Below are positions 17,281 to 26,369 of a DNA stretch of 48,818 nt, in pieces; positions within the stretch are counted from its first letter, which is position 1, and the number at the start of each line of letters is the position of its first letter. The notes under the pieces are model-generated. The model worked only from the letters and a program-made list of their open reading frames with translations, was not told where the DNA came from and did not search any database. Location of the stretch: contig UBZM01000030.1 in assembly GCA_900470095.1 (NCBI GenBank), positions 200,355 to 249,172 of the forward strand, written 5' to 3'. A program made the position numbers and the translations under genes. The stretch is from Hyphomicrobiales bacterium. Its GTDB lineage: Bacteria; Pseudomonadota; Alphaproteobacteria; Rhizobiales; Beijerinckiaceae.

Positions 17281-17292
17281 CTTGTCGACAAG
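17281..17292. promoter_or_regulatory. GntR operator candidate 1 (CTTGTCGACAAG)
   Basis: A perfect 12-base palindrome ending 11 bases before the GntR start codon. Its TTGTCGACAA core recurs at 18028-18037 before the catabolic genes. The placement is right for autorepression by the FCD-type GntR protein. Confidence 0.75.
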
Positions 17293-17303
17293 AGGATCTG
17301 CCG

Positions 17304-18011
17304 ATGAAGACGACGAAGCAATCTGCCGCCGCTCCCGAGCGCAAGCGCGGCTCGGGCGTCAAGGTCGTCTATGATCTGCTGCGGGACGAGATCCTCGACC
17401 TGGTGCTGCCGCCGGGCAGCCCGATCGACGAAGTCCAGCTCGCCGAGCGGTTCAAGATGTCGCGCACGCCCATTCGCGAGGCGCTGGTGCGGCTCGCCGG
17501 CGAAGGGCTGATCGATACGCTTCCCAACCGCTCGACGATGGTGTCGAACCTCGATTTCCTCAACATGTCGCCGTTCTTCGACGCCCTCGTGCTGATGTAC
17601 CGGGTGACGACGCAGCTCGCGGCCCAGCATCATCGCCCGCAGGATCTGGTCACCATCCGCGCCCGGCAGAAGGAATTCGCCGCCGCCGTGCAGACGCAGG
17701 ACGCGCTGGCGATGATCGCGACGAATGCGGCGTTTCATTCCGCGATCGCCGAGGCTGGCCGCAATCCCTATTTCAACAGCCTGTTCAGCCGGCTGCTCGA
17801 TGAAGGGCGGCGCTTCCTCAGGCTCTACTATCAGTCCTACGAGGACCGGCTGCCGCAGCGTTTCGTCGAGGAGCATGAAGCGATGATCGCCGCGATCATC
17901 GCCCGGGACGTCGTCGCGGCCGAGCGCCTCGGCAAAGCGCATGCCGATCAGATCGTCCAGCAAATCCAGAAGCTTATGGTCGGCGACGAGCGCCTGGAGA
18001 TTGCCCTTTAG
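17304..18011 (+). CDS. GntR-family regulator (FadR/FCD subgroup)
   Basis: A 235-residue regulator. The N-terminal winged helix (residues ~20-85) has VVYDLLRDEILDLVLPPGSP, LAERFKMSRTPIREALVRLA and the GLIDTLPNRSTMVSNL wing. The C-terminal all-alpha FCD ligand domain has AFHSAIAEAGRNPYFNSLFS and a closing EEHEAMIAAIIARD with metal-binding-type His residues. It precedes the three catabolic genes on the same strand, and both it and they follow a TTGTCGACAA palindrome. The likely ligand is the pathway substrate or an intermediate, probably hydroxyproline-related (inference). Confidence 0.93.
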   Translation: MKTTKQSAAAPERKRGSGVKVVYDLLRDEILDLVLPPGSPIDEVQLAERFKMSRTPIREALVRLAGEGLIDTLPNRSTMVSNLDFLNMSPFFDALVLMYRVTTQLAAQHHRPQDLVTIRARQKEFAAAVQTQDALAMIATNAAFHSAIAEAGRNPYFNSLFSRLLDEGRRFLRLYYQSYEDRLPQRFVEEHEAMIAAIIARDVVAAERLGKAHADQIVQQIQKLMVGDERLEIAL

Positions 18012-18027
18012 GAAGTCTGTCGAATTC

Positions 18028-18037
18028 TTGTCGACAA
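18028..18037. promoter_or_regulatory. GntR operator candidate 2 (TTGTCGACAA)
   Basis: An exact second copy of the palindrome found before the GntR gene, about 100 bases upstream of the DapA-family gene. Two identical sites before regulator and pathway imply one local regulon. Confidence 0.75.
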
Positions 18038-18134
18038 ATAATATGCAAACAGATATATCAAGACGCAGGGAGAGGCTTCGTCGCCCTTGCGGCGCTGCGA
18101 ACTCCCCCATTCGGCAAGCCAGAAGGAGATCGAC

Positions 18135-19097
18135 ATGAAGGCCAAGATTTTCTCCGGTGTGATCCCCGCGCTGATGACTCCGTGCAAGGCGGATCGAACC
18201 CCCGACTTCGACGCCCTGGTCCGCAAGGGCAAGGAGCTGATCGCGGAAGGCATGTCGGCGGTGGTCTATTGCGGCTCGATGGGCGACTGGCCGCTGCTCA
18301 CCGACGCCCAGCGCATGGAAGGCGTCGAGCGCCTGGTGAAGGCGGGCATTCCGGTGATCGTCGGGACCGGCGCGGTCAACACGGCTGTTGCCGTCGCTCA
18401 CGCGGCCCATGCGCAGAAGGTCGGCGCCCAGGGCCTGATGGTGATCCCGCGCGTCCTCTCCCGCGGCACCGTCCTTCTCGCCCAGAAGGCGCATTTCAAG
18501 GCGATCCTCTCGGCTGCGCCGGATCTGCCGGCAGTGATCTATAACAGCCCCTATTATGGCTTCGCGACGCGGGCCGACCTGTTCTTCGCCCTGCGGGCCG
18601 AGCACAAGAATCTCGTCGGCTTCAAGGAATTCGGCGGTCCGGCCGACATGCGCTATGCCGCCGAGACCATCACCAGCGCCGATGACGACGTCTCGCTGAT
18701 GATCGGCGTCGATACCGCCGTCGTCCATGGCTATGTGAATTGCGGCGCGACGGGCGCGATCACCGGCATCGGCAATGTGCTGCCGAAGGAAGTGATCCAT
18801 CTCTGCAAGCTCTCCCAGGCGGCGGCGGCCGGCGATGCCGAGGCGCGCCAGCGCGCGCTGGAGCTCGAACAGGCGCTCGGCGTGCTCTCCTCCTTCGACG
18901 AAGGCCCCGATCTCGTGCTCTATTTCAAGCATATGATGGTGCTGAAGGGGGCCAAGGAATACACCCTGCACTTCAACGAGACGGATGCCCTGACCGCGAG
19001 CCAGCGCGGCTATGCCGAGGCGCAGCTCGCGCTCTTCGACAGCTGGTATGCGGCCTGGAACACGCTTCCCGGCGCCGTCCAGAAATATGCCGCCTGA
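18135..19097 (+). CDS. Dihydrodipicolinate-synthase-family lyase/deaminase (HypD-like)
   Basis: A 320-residue TIM-barrel enzyme of the DapA/NAL superfamily. Schiff-base Lys is Lys164 (NLVGFKEFGG) and the conserved Tyr motif is YNSPYYG at residues 136-142. The superfamily contains aldolases, hydrolases and Δ1-pyrroline-4-hydroxy-2-carboxylate deaminase, the HypD step of hydroxyproline degradation. Company with a D-amino-acid oxidase-like protein and a hydroxyproline-epimerase-like protein makes the deaminase assignment most likely, though not proven. A clear AAGGAG precedes ATG 18135. First gene of the pathway operon. Confidence 0.88.
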   Translation: MKAKIFSGVIPALMTPCKADRTPDFDALVRKGKELIAEGMSAVVYCGSMGDWPLLTDAQRMEGVERLVKAGIPVIVGTGAVNTAVAVAHAAHAQKVGAQGLMVIPRVLSRGTVLLAQKAHFKAILSAAPDLPAVIYNSPYYGFATRADLFFALRAEHKNLVGFKEFGGPADMRYAAETITSADDDVSLMIGVDTAVVHGYVNCGATGAITGIGNVLPKEVIHLCKLSQAAAAGDAEARQRALELEQALGVLSSFDEGPDLVLYFKHMMVLKGAKEYTLHFNETDALTASQRGYAEAQLALFDSWYAAWNTLPGAVQKYAA

Positions 19098-19184
19098 GGG
19101 CGGGTCTAAGGTCGGGCGTGGCGGCGGAACTGTCCGCGGCCACGCCGCGTCCGCTCGCCGATTGAGCCAAGCAGGTCTTCGTTG

Positions 19185-20426
19185 ATGGCCGATCCCGATG
19201 TCATCGTCATAGGCGCCGGCGTGGTCGGCCTCTCCGTCGCGATCGCGGCGCAGGGGCGCGGCCTGTCGGTCATCGTGCTTGATCGCGAAGGACCGGCGGC
19301 CGGTGCGTCAGCCGGCAATGCCGGTGCCTTCGCCTTCACCGATATCCTGCCGCTCGCATCGCCCGGCATTCTCCGGAAGGCGCCGCACTGGCTTGCCGAC
19401 CCGCTCGGGCCGCTCTCGGTGCCGCCGCGCTATGCGCTGCAGATCGCCCCCTGGATGTATCGCTTCTGGCGGGCCTGCTCGCCCCGGAACGTGGAGCAGT
19501 CCACGGCCGCGCAGACGGCCCTGATGGACCTGTCGAAAGCTGAACTCGAGCCGCTGCTGCAGGCCACCGGCACCAGCTTCATGCTGCGCAAGGAGGGCAA
19601 CCTCCAGGTCTATGAGAGCGAAGCCGAGCTGAAAGCCTCGCTTCCCGGCTGGCAGGCGCGGGAGAAGCATGGCGTCGCATTCCGCCATCTCGATGCCGCG
19701 GGCATGGCCGAGATCCAGCCCGGGCTGGCGCCGCGCTTCACGCATGGCACCTTCACGCCCGGCTGGTACTCGATTGCCGATCCGAAGCTCTACACCCTGG
19801 CCCTCGCGGAGGCGTTTCGCAGCAAGGGCGGCGTGATCGAGCGTCTCGACGTCGCCAGCCTCACACCACTCGGCGACACTGTCGGGATCCATTCGCGCGA
19901 CGGCGGCACACGCTGCGCGGCGCAGGTCGTAATCGCAGCCGGCGCCTTCTCGCATCTGATCGCCCGCAGCCTCGCCGAGCACATTCCGCTCGAAACCGAG
20001 CGCGGCTACAACACCACCCTCCCCTCCGATGCCTTCGATCTGCGCACGCAGATCACTTTTGGCGGGCACGGCTTCGTCGCCACCCGGCTCTCGACCGGCA
20101 TCCGCGTCGGCGGCGCCGTCGAGCTCGGCGGCCTGAAGCTGCCACCGAACTTTGCCCGGTCCGACGCGATGCTGAAGAAGGCGCGCCTCTTCCTGCCGGG
20201 CCTGAAACCCGACGGCGGCGTGCAGTGGATGGGCTTTCGCCCCTCGCTGCCGGACAGCCTGCCGGCGATCGGGCGGGCGCGGGCCACGCCGCGCGTGATC
20301 CACGCCTTCGGCCACGGGCATCTCGGCCTGACCCAATCGGCAGGGACCGCCCGGCTCGTCGCCGATCTCTTGACCGGGCGCGAGCCCGCGATCGACCTTG
20401 CCCCCTTTTCCCCGCAGCGCTTCTGA
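19185..20426 (+). CDS. FAD-dependent D-amino-acid oxidase/dehydrogenase (DadA/HypO-like)
   Basis: A 413-residue DAO-family flavoprotein. The FAD-binding fold begins at once (DVIVIGAGVVGLSVAIAAQG, GxGxxG at residues 10-15), followed by GASAGNAGAFAF. The C-terminal FAD motif is HAFGHGHLGLTQSAGTARLV. Members include DadA and the D-hydroxyproline dehydrogenase of hydroxyproline catabolism, which oxidises cis-4-hydroxy-D-proline to Δ1-pyrroline-4-hydroxy-2-carboxylate. That would link the epimerase downstream with the deaminase upstream (inference from context). A TTG at 19182 is an alternative to ATG 19185. Confidence 0.9.
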   Translation: MADPDVIVIGAGVVGLSVAIAAQGRGLSVIVLDREGPAAGASAGNAGAFAFTDILPLASPGILRKAPHWLADPLGPLSVPPRYALQIAPWMYRFWRACSPRNVEQSTAAQTALMDLSKAELEPLLQATGTSFMLRKEGNLQVYESEAELKASLPGWQAREKHGVAFRHLDAAGMAEIQPGLAPRFTHGTFTPGWYSIADPKLYTLALAEAFRSKGGVIERLDVASLTPLGDTVGIHSRDGGTRCAAQVVIAAGAFSHLIARSLAEHIPLETERGYNTTLPSDAFDLRTQITFGGHGFVATRLSTGIRVGGAVELGGLKLPPNFARSDAMLKKARLFLPGLKPDGGVQWMGFRPSLPDSLPAIGRARATPRVIHAFGHGHLGLTQSAGTARLVADLLTGREPAIDLAPFSPQRF

Positions 20427-20438
20427 AGGGCCCGGACC

Positions 20439-21440
20439 ATGGCCAGCTACACCTTCTCCTGCATCGACGGACATACCTGCGGCAATCCCGTCCGCCTCGT
20501 CTCGGGAGGCGGCCCGCGGCTGGAAGGCGCCGACATGCTGGAGAAGCGCGCGCATTTCCTGCGTGAATTCGACTGGATCCGCACCGGGCTGATGTTCGAG
20601 CCGCGCGGGCACGACATGATGTCGGGCTCGATCCTCTATCCGCCGACCCGCCCGGATTGCGATGTCGCCGTACTCTTCATCGAGACCTCCGGCTGCCTGC
20701 CGATGTGCGGCCATGGCACCATCGGCACGATCACCATGGGTATCGAGAACGGCCTGATCACCCCGCGCGAGCCAGGCAAGCTGTCGATCGACGCTCCCGC
20801 CGGCAAGGTCGACATCACCTATCGCCAGGAGGGCCGCTTCGTCGAGGAGGTGCGTCTGACCAATGTGCCGGGCTTCCTCGCCGCGGAGGGCCTGACGGCC
20901 GAGGTCGAAGGGCTCGGCGAGATCGTGGTCGATGTCGCCTATGGCGGCAATTTCTATGCGATCGTCGAGCCGCAGAAGAATTTTCGCGATATGGCCGACC
21001 ATACCGCCGGCGAGCTCGTCGGCTGGTCGCCCAAACTGCGCGCCGCGCTCAATGCCAAATACGAGTTCGTCCATCCCGAGCATCCGCAGATCAGCGGCCT
21101 GAGCCATATCCAGTGGACGGGCAAGGCGACGAAGCCGGAAGCGCATGCACGCAATGCCGTGTTCTACGGGGAGAAGGCGATCGACCGCTCGCCCTGCGGC
21201 ACCGGCACCTCGGCGCGCATGGCGCAGCTCGCGGCCAAGGGCCGGCTCAAGGTCGGCGACGAGTTCGTGCATGAATCGATCATCGGCTCGCTGTTCAAGG
21301 GCCGCGTCGAGGCGGCGACCACCGTCGCGGGCAAGCCTGCCATCATCCCCTCCATCGCCGGCTGGGCCCGGATGACCGGCATCAACACGATCTTCATCGA
21401 CGATCGCGACCCCTTCGCCCACGGCTTCGTCGTCACATAA
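20439..21440 (+). CDS. Proline racemase family, probable 4-hydroxyproline 2-epimerase
   Basis: A 333-residue PLP-independent racemase/epimerase. Both catalytic cysteines are present: Cys90 in GCLPMCGHGT and Cys253 in SPCGTGTSARM. The Cys/Cys pair marks proline racemase or 4-hydroxyproline epimerase, not the trans-3-hydroxyproline dehydratases that have Ser or Thr first. It would interconvert trans-4-hydroxy-L-proline and cis-4-hydroxy-D-proline. It starts 12 bases after the oxidase stop, so it is in the same operon. With oxidase and deaminase this gives hydroxyproline conversion toward 2-oxoglutarate semialdehyde; the final dehydrogenase gene is not in the window. Confidence 0.93.
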   Translation: MASYTFSCIDGHTCGNPVRLVSGGGPRLEGADMLEKRAHFLREFDWIRTGLMFEPRGHDMMSGSILYPPTRPDCDVAVLFIETSGCLPMCGHGTIGTITMGIENGLITPREPGKLSIDAPAGKVDITYRQEGRFVEEVRLTNVPGFLAAEGLTAEVEGLGEIVVDVAYGGNFYAIVEPQKNFRDMADHTAGELVGWSPKLRAALNAKYEFVHPEHPQISGLSHIQWTGKATKPEAHARNAVFYGEKAIDRSPCGTGTSARMAQLAAKGRLKVGDEFVHESIIGSLFKGRVEAATTVAGKPAIIPSIAGWARMTGINTIFIDDRDPFAHGFVVT

Positions 21441-21450
21441 GCGACGGAGC

Positions 21451-21481
21451 GCGGCAGCGGGTGAAAGCCGCCGCTGGCCGC
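21451..21481 (+). terminator. Hairpin after the epimerase gene
   Basis: GCGGCAGCGG (21451-21460) pairs with CCGCTGGCCGC (21471-21481), with one bulged G, across a 10-base loop. It lies directly after the epimerase stop and probably ends the catabolic operon. No T-run is seen. Confidence 0.5.
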
Positions 21482-21641
21482 GCGCCTGCTTCCCGGCTAA
21501 CAAGTTTTCGCGGGGTGACGGGCCGCCGCGCGACGCCGAATCGCCCCTTCCAAGGGTCGCAGCGCGCGGCATGGCCGCTTTTGGCGAAGCATGCCCCCGC
21601 TCCCAAGCGTCCGCGCCGCTCAATTCCATAGTCGGCGAAAC

Positions 21642-21660
21642 AAAATACTTATTGTATTTT
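21642..21660. promoter_or_regulatory. A/T-rich inverted repeat upstream of the phosphatase-transporter operon
   Basis: AAAATAC (21642-21648), spacer ttatt, GTATTTT (21654-21660). It is a perfect 7-bp inverted repeat in an A/T-rich island 20 bases before the phosphatase start. Likely an operator or part of the promoter for the four-gene operon; no cognate regulator lies next to it. Confidence 0.6.
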
Positions 21661-21680
21661 TCTTGTATCATGACATTCTG

Positions 21681-22505
21681 ATGACATCTCGAACCGGTGG
21701 TGAGGCGGGGATGCGCTCCAAGGAAGAGGAAGACAGCTGGCTCGCCTTCGCCTGGCAATTGGCGCAGGAGAGCGGCAGCATCCTGCGGGAGGCTGCCAGC
21801 GTCCGGCCCGATGTCGAGGTCAAGCCCGACCGCAGCTTCGTCACCGCGCTCGATGCGCGCATCGAACGGCGCCTGCGCGAGCGCATCGCCGATCGCTTTC
21901 CCAGCCATGGCATCATCGGCGAGGAGGAAGCCTCGGCCAATTCCGATGCCGACCTGGTCTGGGTGCTCGATCCGATCGACGGCACCGCTGCCTTCATCGC
22001 CGGACTGCCGGTCTATGGCACGCTGATCGCGCTGATGCGCGAGGGCGAGCCGATCATCGGCATCATCGACCATCCCGTCACCGGCGACCGCTGGATCGGC
22101 GTCAAGGGCCGGCCGACCCTGCATAATGGCACCCCCTGCCGCACCCGCGCCTGCGGCGCGCTGGGCGAGGCCATTCTTTCCGCCAGCAATCCCGATTTCT
22201 TCGATGACGAGGAGCGCCCGGCGCTCGACGCCATGCGCGCCGCGACCGCCTGGCGGATCTGGGGCGGCGCCTGCATGAGTTTTGGCCTGCTGGCGAGCGG
22301 GCGAACCGATGCCGCCTTCGACACCAGGATGAAGCTCTGGGACTTCGCGCCCTTCCGCCCGATCATCGAGGGCGCCGGCGGCGTCGTCACCGACTGGGAG
22401 GGCCAGCCGCTCACCCAGAGCACGGGCAAGCGCATCATGGCGGCGGGCGATCCCGAGCGCCACCGCGAGATGCTGCGGCTCGTCGAGACCAGCATGAAAC
22501 ACTGA
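21681..22505 (+). CDS. Inositol-monophosphatase-family phosphatase
   Basis: A 274-residue metal-dependent phosphatase. Family motifs are IIGEEEA (metal Glu), WVLDPIDGTAAFIAGLPVYG (Asp metal ligands in DPIDGT) and the late KLWDFAPFRPIIEGAGG. The family covers inositol monophosphatase, histidinol-phosphatase and PAP/fructose-bisphosphatase relatives. Here the gene leads an ABC-importer operon, so a phosphorylated import substrate that is dephosphorylated inside the cell is plausible (inference). ATG 21681 was chosen; ATG 21711, behind GAGGCGGGG, is equally possible. The upstream A/T-rich repeat suits a regulated promoter. Confidence 0.9.
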   Translation: MTSRTGGEAGMRSKEEEDSWLAFAWQLAQESGSILREAASVRPDVEVKPDRSFVTALDARIERRLRERIADRFPSHGIIGEEEASANSDADLVWVLDPIDGTAAFIAGLPVYGTLIALMREGEPIIGIIDHPVTGDRWIGVKGRPTLHNGTPCRTRACGALGEAILSASNPDFFDDEERPALDAMRAATAWRIWGGACMSFGLLASGRTDAAFDTRMKLWDFAPFRPIIEGAGGVVTDWEGQPLTQSTGKRIMAAGDPERHREMLRLVETSMKH

Positions 22506-22562
22506 GCCAACCCGCTCCGAGACGGCGCCGATCCGCCGGAGTTCCAGCACTGAGGGGGAGAC

Positions 22563-23621
22563 ATGGGTATCGCGATCGAGAATCTGGCCGTCGCCTATGG
22601 CGGCCAGCGCGTCATCGACGGGCTCGAACTGACGATCGAGCCGGGCTCCTTCTTCACCCTGCTCGGCCCCAGCGGCTGCGGCAAGACCACCCTGTTGCGC
22701 ACGATTGCCGGCTTCGTCCCGGCCGAGCGCGGGCATCTGCGCTTCGGCGGCACCGAGGTGACGCATCTGCCGCCGCATAAGCGCGATATCGGCATGGTCT
22801 TTCAGGACTACGCACTGTTCCCCGACAAGACCGTGTTCGACAATGTCGCCTATGGCCTGCGCGCCCGCAAACAGGCGGAGGGCGTGATCAAGAGCAAGGT
22901 CCAGGCCGCACTGGAGCGCGTCGGCCTCGGCCATCTCGGCCAGCGCCATCCGGCCGCGCTGTCAGGCGGCCAGCGCCAGCGCGTCGCGCTGGCGCGTGCC
23001 CTCGTCATCCAGCCGCAGGTGCTGCTGATGGACGAGCCGCTCTCCAATCTCGATGCCAAGCTGCGCCTGCAGGTGCGCGAGACCATTGTCGAGCTGCAGC
23101 GCGAGGCGAAGATCACCACGGTCTTCGTCACCCATGACCGGGAGGAGGCGCTGGCCATGTCCGACCGCATCGGCGTGATGAACCAGGGCCGGCTGGAACA
23201 GGTCGGCACCGCCGCCCAGATCTATCGCGAGCCCCGCACCAGCTATGTCGCGGACTTCGTCGGCGGCGCCAATCTGGTCGAGGTCGAGACGATGGCGCGC
23301 CAGGCCGGCGAGACCGGCCCGGTCGTGCTCGACGGCACGGCGATCGCGGCCCGTGCGCCTGCGGCGCTTGCAGCCGGCCGCGCGACGCTGGTGGCGCGTC
23401 CGGAGGACATCCTGCTCGCCGAGCCTGGCACTGCGGGCACCCTGCCCGGCCGCATCGCCCACCGGCAATATCTCGGCGGCAAGACGAGCTACAAGGTCGT
23501 GCTCGATAGCGGGCGGGTGCTGGCGGTCGATCTCCAGAGCGGAGCTCATGACCGGTTCGAGCCCGGCGCCAAGGTCGGCCTCGGCTTCGATCCGGCCCGG
23601 ACGCTGGTGCTCGCATCATGA
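22563..23621 (+). CDS. ABC importer ATP-binding protein (PotA/FbpC-like)
   Basis: A 352-residue ATPase of the spermidine/iron/2-aminoethylphosphonate importer group. Walker A is GPSGCGKTT at residues 35-43, the Q-loop is in GMVFQDYALFPDKT, the signature LSGGQRQRVALARAL, Walker B VLLMDEPLSNLDAKL and H-loop VTHDREEALAMSDR. A C-terminal TOBE-type domain follows (VARPEDILLAEPG, GRIAHRQYLGGKTSYKVV). Its ATG follows a GAGGGGGAGAC leader. It overlaps the permease gene by four bases. Confidence 0.94.
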   Translation: MGIAIENLAVAYGGQRVIDGLELTIEPGSFFTLLGPSGCGKTTLLRTIAGFVPAERGHLRFGGTEVTHLPPHKRDIGMVFQDYALFPDKTVFDNVAYGLRARKQAEGVIKSKVQAALERVGLGHLGQRHPAALSGGQRQRVALARALVIQPQVLLMDEPLSNLDAKLRLQVRETIVELQREAKITTVFVTHDREEALAMSDRIGVMNQGRLEQVGTAAQIYREPRTSYVADFVGGANLVEVETMARQAGETGPVVLDGTAIAARAPAALAAGRATLVARPEDILLAEPGTAGTLPGRIAHRQYLGGKTSYKVVLDSGRVLAVDLQSGAHDRFEPGAKVGLGFDPARTLVLAS

Positions 23622-25258
23622 GCCGGCAGTTCCGCTCGGTCTGGTTCTGGTTCTCGGCGCTCGCGCTCGGGATCCTGGCCGTGTTCCTGCTCTATCCCCT
23701 GCTCAGGGTGCTGACCGGCAGCCTGGGCAGCGGCAGCCATAGCGGCTGGGCGCTGCTCGCAGCCGACCCGAAATATTTCGCCGCCATCCTCAACACCATC
23801 GTGCTCGGCGTCGCCGTCACCCTGACGACGACGCTGATCGGCGTGCCGCTCGCCTATTTCACGGCGCGCTTCGAATTCCCGGGCAAGTCGATCGTCGCGG
23901 TGCTGCCGCTGATCACGCTGGTCATCCCGGAGGTCATCGCGGCCCAGACCTGGCTGATGATGCTCGGCAATAACGGCTTCATCACCCGCTATCTCGGCGC
24001 GCGCGGCATCGACATCCCGAGCTTCTACGGCTGGCCCGGCCTGATCACGGTGATGACCTTCACCTATTACACCTACATCTATATCGGCACGCTCGCCGCC
24101 ATCCGCGGCTTCGATGTCCAGCTCGAGGAAGCGGCCCAGAGCCTCGGCACCTCGCCGGCGCGCTCGCGGCTGCGCGTGATGCTGCCCGTGGTCCTGCCCT
24201 CAGTGCTGGCGAGCGCGCTTCTCGTCTTCACCCTCGTCGTCGGCAATTTCGCGACCGCGACCATTCTGGGCAGCCGCGTGCCGCTGCTCTCGGTGCTGAC
24301 CTACCAGGCGGCGGTCGCCGAGGGCGGCTCCGACCCCGTGATGCAGTCGACGCTGGCGACCGTTTCGATCGCGCTCGTGATGATCGTGCTCTTTGTGCAG
24401 CGCTGGATCGTCTCGCGCGGCCGCCACGAGGTCACGCAGGGGCGCGGCGCCAGGGCGGAGCGGCTGCGCGGCCTGCCCGGTCTCTTCATCGGCCTGCTCG
24501 CCGGACTGCTCGTCGTCGTCTCGCTGCTGCCGCTCGGCTCGATCGTGATCGGCGCCTTCACCGTCTCGCGCGGCCCGGTGATGCGCTGGGGCGAATGGAC
24601 GACGGCCCATGTCGAGCGGCTGGTGCGGATCGCGCCCGATCCGGTGCTGAACACGCTGGCCTATTCCGCGGTCGCGACCGTGATCGGCATCACCTTCAGC
24701 GCGCTCGTCAGCTATCTCATCGTCAAGAAGCGCAACATCCTGACGCCGGCGCTCGACTATCTGACGGCGCTGCCGCTGGCGCTGTCGGGCACGATCATCG
24801 GCCTTGGCCTGGTGATGTCCTTCAACACCGGCTTCCTGCCCCTGACCGGCACGGCCAGCATCATCGTGCTCGCCTATGTCGTGCGCCGCCTGCCCTTCGG
24901 CATCCGCAACTCCTCCTCGACACTCTACAATATCCCGAACTCGATCGAGGAGGCCTCGGTCAGCCTCGGCGTGCCGCCGGTCGCGACCTTCTTCAAGGTC
25001 GTGCTGCCGCTGATGCTGCCGGCCGTTGCGGCGGCCGCCGTGCTGACCTGGACGACCACCGTCGCCGAGCTCTCGGCCTCGATCATCGTCTATTCCGGCG
25101 GGCGCGAGACCATGCCGATCCAGATCTACAAGCTGATCGATTCCAATCTGATGGCCTCGGCCTCGGCCTATGGCCTCGTGCTGGTCGCGGTGATCCTGAT
25201 CCCGATCATCGTCGCGACCCGCGTCTTCAAGATCGACCTGTTCTCGTCGAAGGCCTGA
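23618..25258 (+). CDS. Fused double-domain ABC importer permease (FbpB/AepW-like)
   Basis: A 546-residue inner-membrane protein with two permease halves in one chain, about 12 spans in all. Each half has an EAA loop that docks on the ATPase: EEAAQSLGTSPARSRLRVML and EEASVSLGVPPVATFFKVVL. Fused permeases of this type serve ferric iron (FbpB), thiamine (ThiP) and 2-aminoethylphosphonate importers. Four-base overlap with the ATPase gene shows coupling. With the phosphatase gene at the operon head, a phosphorus-containing cargo is the better guess. Confidence 0.94.
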   Translation: MSRQFRSVWFWFSALALGILAVFLLYPLLRVLTGSLGSGSHSGWALLAADPKYFAAILNTIVLGVAVTLTTTLIGVPLAYFTARFEFPGKSIVAVLPLITLVIPEVIAAQTWLMMLGNNGFITRYLGARGIDIPSFYGWPGLITVMTFTYYTYIYIGTLAAIRGFDVQLEEAAQSLGTSPARSRLRVMLPVVLPSVLASALLVFTLVVGNFATATILGSRVPLLSVLTYQAAVAEGGSDPVMQSTLATVSIALVMIVLFVQRWIVSRGRHEVTQGRGARAERLRGLPGLFIGLLAGLLVVVSLLPLGSIVIGAFTVSRGPVMRWGEWTTAHVERLVRIAPDPVLNTLAYSAVATVIGITFSALVSYLIVKKRNILTPALDYLTALPLALSGTIIGLGLVMSFNTGFLPLTGTASIIVLAYVVRRLPFGIRNSSSTLYNIPNSIEEASVSLGVPPVATFFKVVLPLMLPAVAAAAVLTWTTTVAELSASIIVYSGGRETMPIQIYKLIDSNLMASASAYGLVLVAVILIPIIVATRVFKIDLFSSKA

Positions 25259-25343
25259 ACGGATCCAGCACACGACAAAGCCGGGCTGGCTCCGCCTCGC
25301 CGTCCGGACACAGCAAGGGGAAGGCGGGGAGAAAGGAACGACC

Positions 25344-26351
25344 ATGACAAATCTGATCGACCGCCGCGCAGTGCTGGCCGGGCTCGCCGGCCTTGCGGCC
25401 GCGCCGGCCGTACCGGCCCTGGCTCAGGGTGCTGCGGGCACCGTCGTGCTCTACACCTCGAACAATGCCCAGGCCGTGGACGCGGTGCTCGGCGTCGCCA
25501 AGGACAAGCAGGCAAAACTCAAGATCAGCACGATCACCGGCGGCTCGGGCCAGCTCCTGCGCCGGATCGAGGCTGAAGCCGCCAAGCCCCAGGCCGATCT
25601 GTTCTGGAGCTCGAGCGCCAATACGCTCGGCGCCTTCAAGCCGCTCTTCGAGCCCTATGCCTCGCCGGAAGCGGCCGCCATTCCCGCCGCGCTGCGCCAG
25701 CCCGAAAATCTCTGGACGGCCTCGAACGTCCATCTCGTCGTGGCGATGGTCAACAAGAACCAGCTCGGCGGCAAGCCGGCGCCAAAGACCTGGAAGGAGC
25801 TGCTCGACCCGGCCTTCAAGGGCAAGATCATCATCGCCGACCCCGCCAACAGCTCGACCGCCTATACGATCCTCTGGGGCGTCGAGAAGCTGCTGGGTCC
25901 CGATGGGCTGAAGGCGCTCGCCGCCAACCTGACCGTCTCCAGCGCCGCCTCGACGGTGCTGCGCAGCGTCGGCCAGGGCGAATACCCGATCGGCCTGACC
26001 TTCGAGTCGAATGCCTATGCCTATGTCGCCGGCGGCCAGCGCGAGATCTCGCTGGTCTATCCCAGTGAGGGCACCTTCAGCACGCCGGAATTCCAGGTGC
26101 TGATCAAGGGCGCACCGGGCGGCGCCACGGCAAAGGCCGCCTATGACCTGATGCTGTCGAAGGAGGCCCAGATCGCGCTGCTGGAGAACGCCTTCCGCCG
26201 GCCGAGCCGCAGCGACATCGACGTCTCCAAACATGTCGAGCTGCCGGCGATGGACAGCGTCAAGGTCTTCGGCATCGACGAGGACGAAGCCGCCGCCAAG
26301 CGCGACGAGTTCCTGAAGCGCTGGCAGTCCTTCGCGAGCGCCGCGAAGTAA
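25344..26351 (+). CDS. Extracellular solute-binding protein, probably Tat-exported
   Basis: A 335-residue binding protein. The N-terminus is MTNLIDRRAVLAGLAGLAAA, with an Arg-Arg pair and mild hydrophobic core that look like a Tat signal, cleaved near ALAQG. The mature protein resembles the FbpA/AepX class: GTVVLYTSNNAQAVDAVLGV, ISTITGGSGQLLRRIEAEAA, ADLFWSSSANTLGAFKPLFE, and TWKELLDPAFKGKIIIADPA. It lies 85 bases after the permease stop on the same strand and completes the importer. A GC-rich hairpin follows its stop. Confidence 0.92.
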   Translation: MTNLIDRRAVLAGLAGLAAAPAVPALAQGAAGTVVLYTSNNAQAVDAVLGVAKDKQAKLKISTITGGSGQLLRRIEAEAAKPQADLFWSSSANTLGAFKPLFEPYASPEAAAIPAALRQPENLWTASNVHLVVAMVNKNQLGGKPAPKTWKELLDPAFKGKIIIADPANSSTAYTILWGVEKLLGPDGLKALAANLTVSSAASTVLRSVGQGEYPIGLTFESNAYAYVAGGQREISLVYPSEGTFSTPEFQVLIKGAPGGATAKAAYDLMLSKEAQIALLENAFRRPSRSDIDVSKHVELPAMDSVKVFGIDEDEAAAKRDEFLKRWQSFASAAK

Positions 26352-26369
26352 GTTCATCCGCTGAAGCGA

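Noticed and set aside
19308..22949. 1213-codon minus-strand open frame across the oxidase, epimerase and phosphatase genes
   Set aside because: Antisense shadow of four genes with clear motifs; composition rich in Ala/Arg/Gly/Asp without domains.
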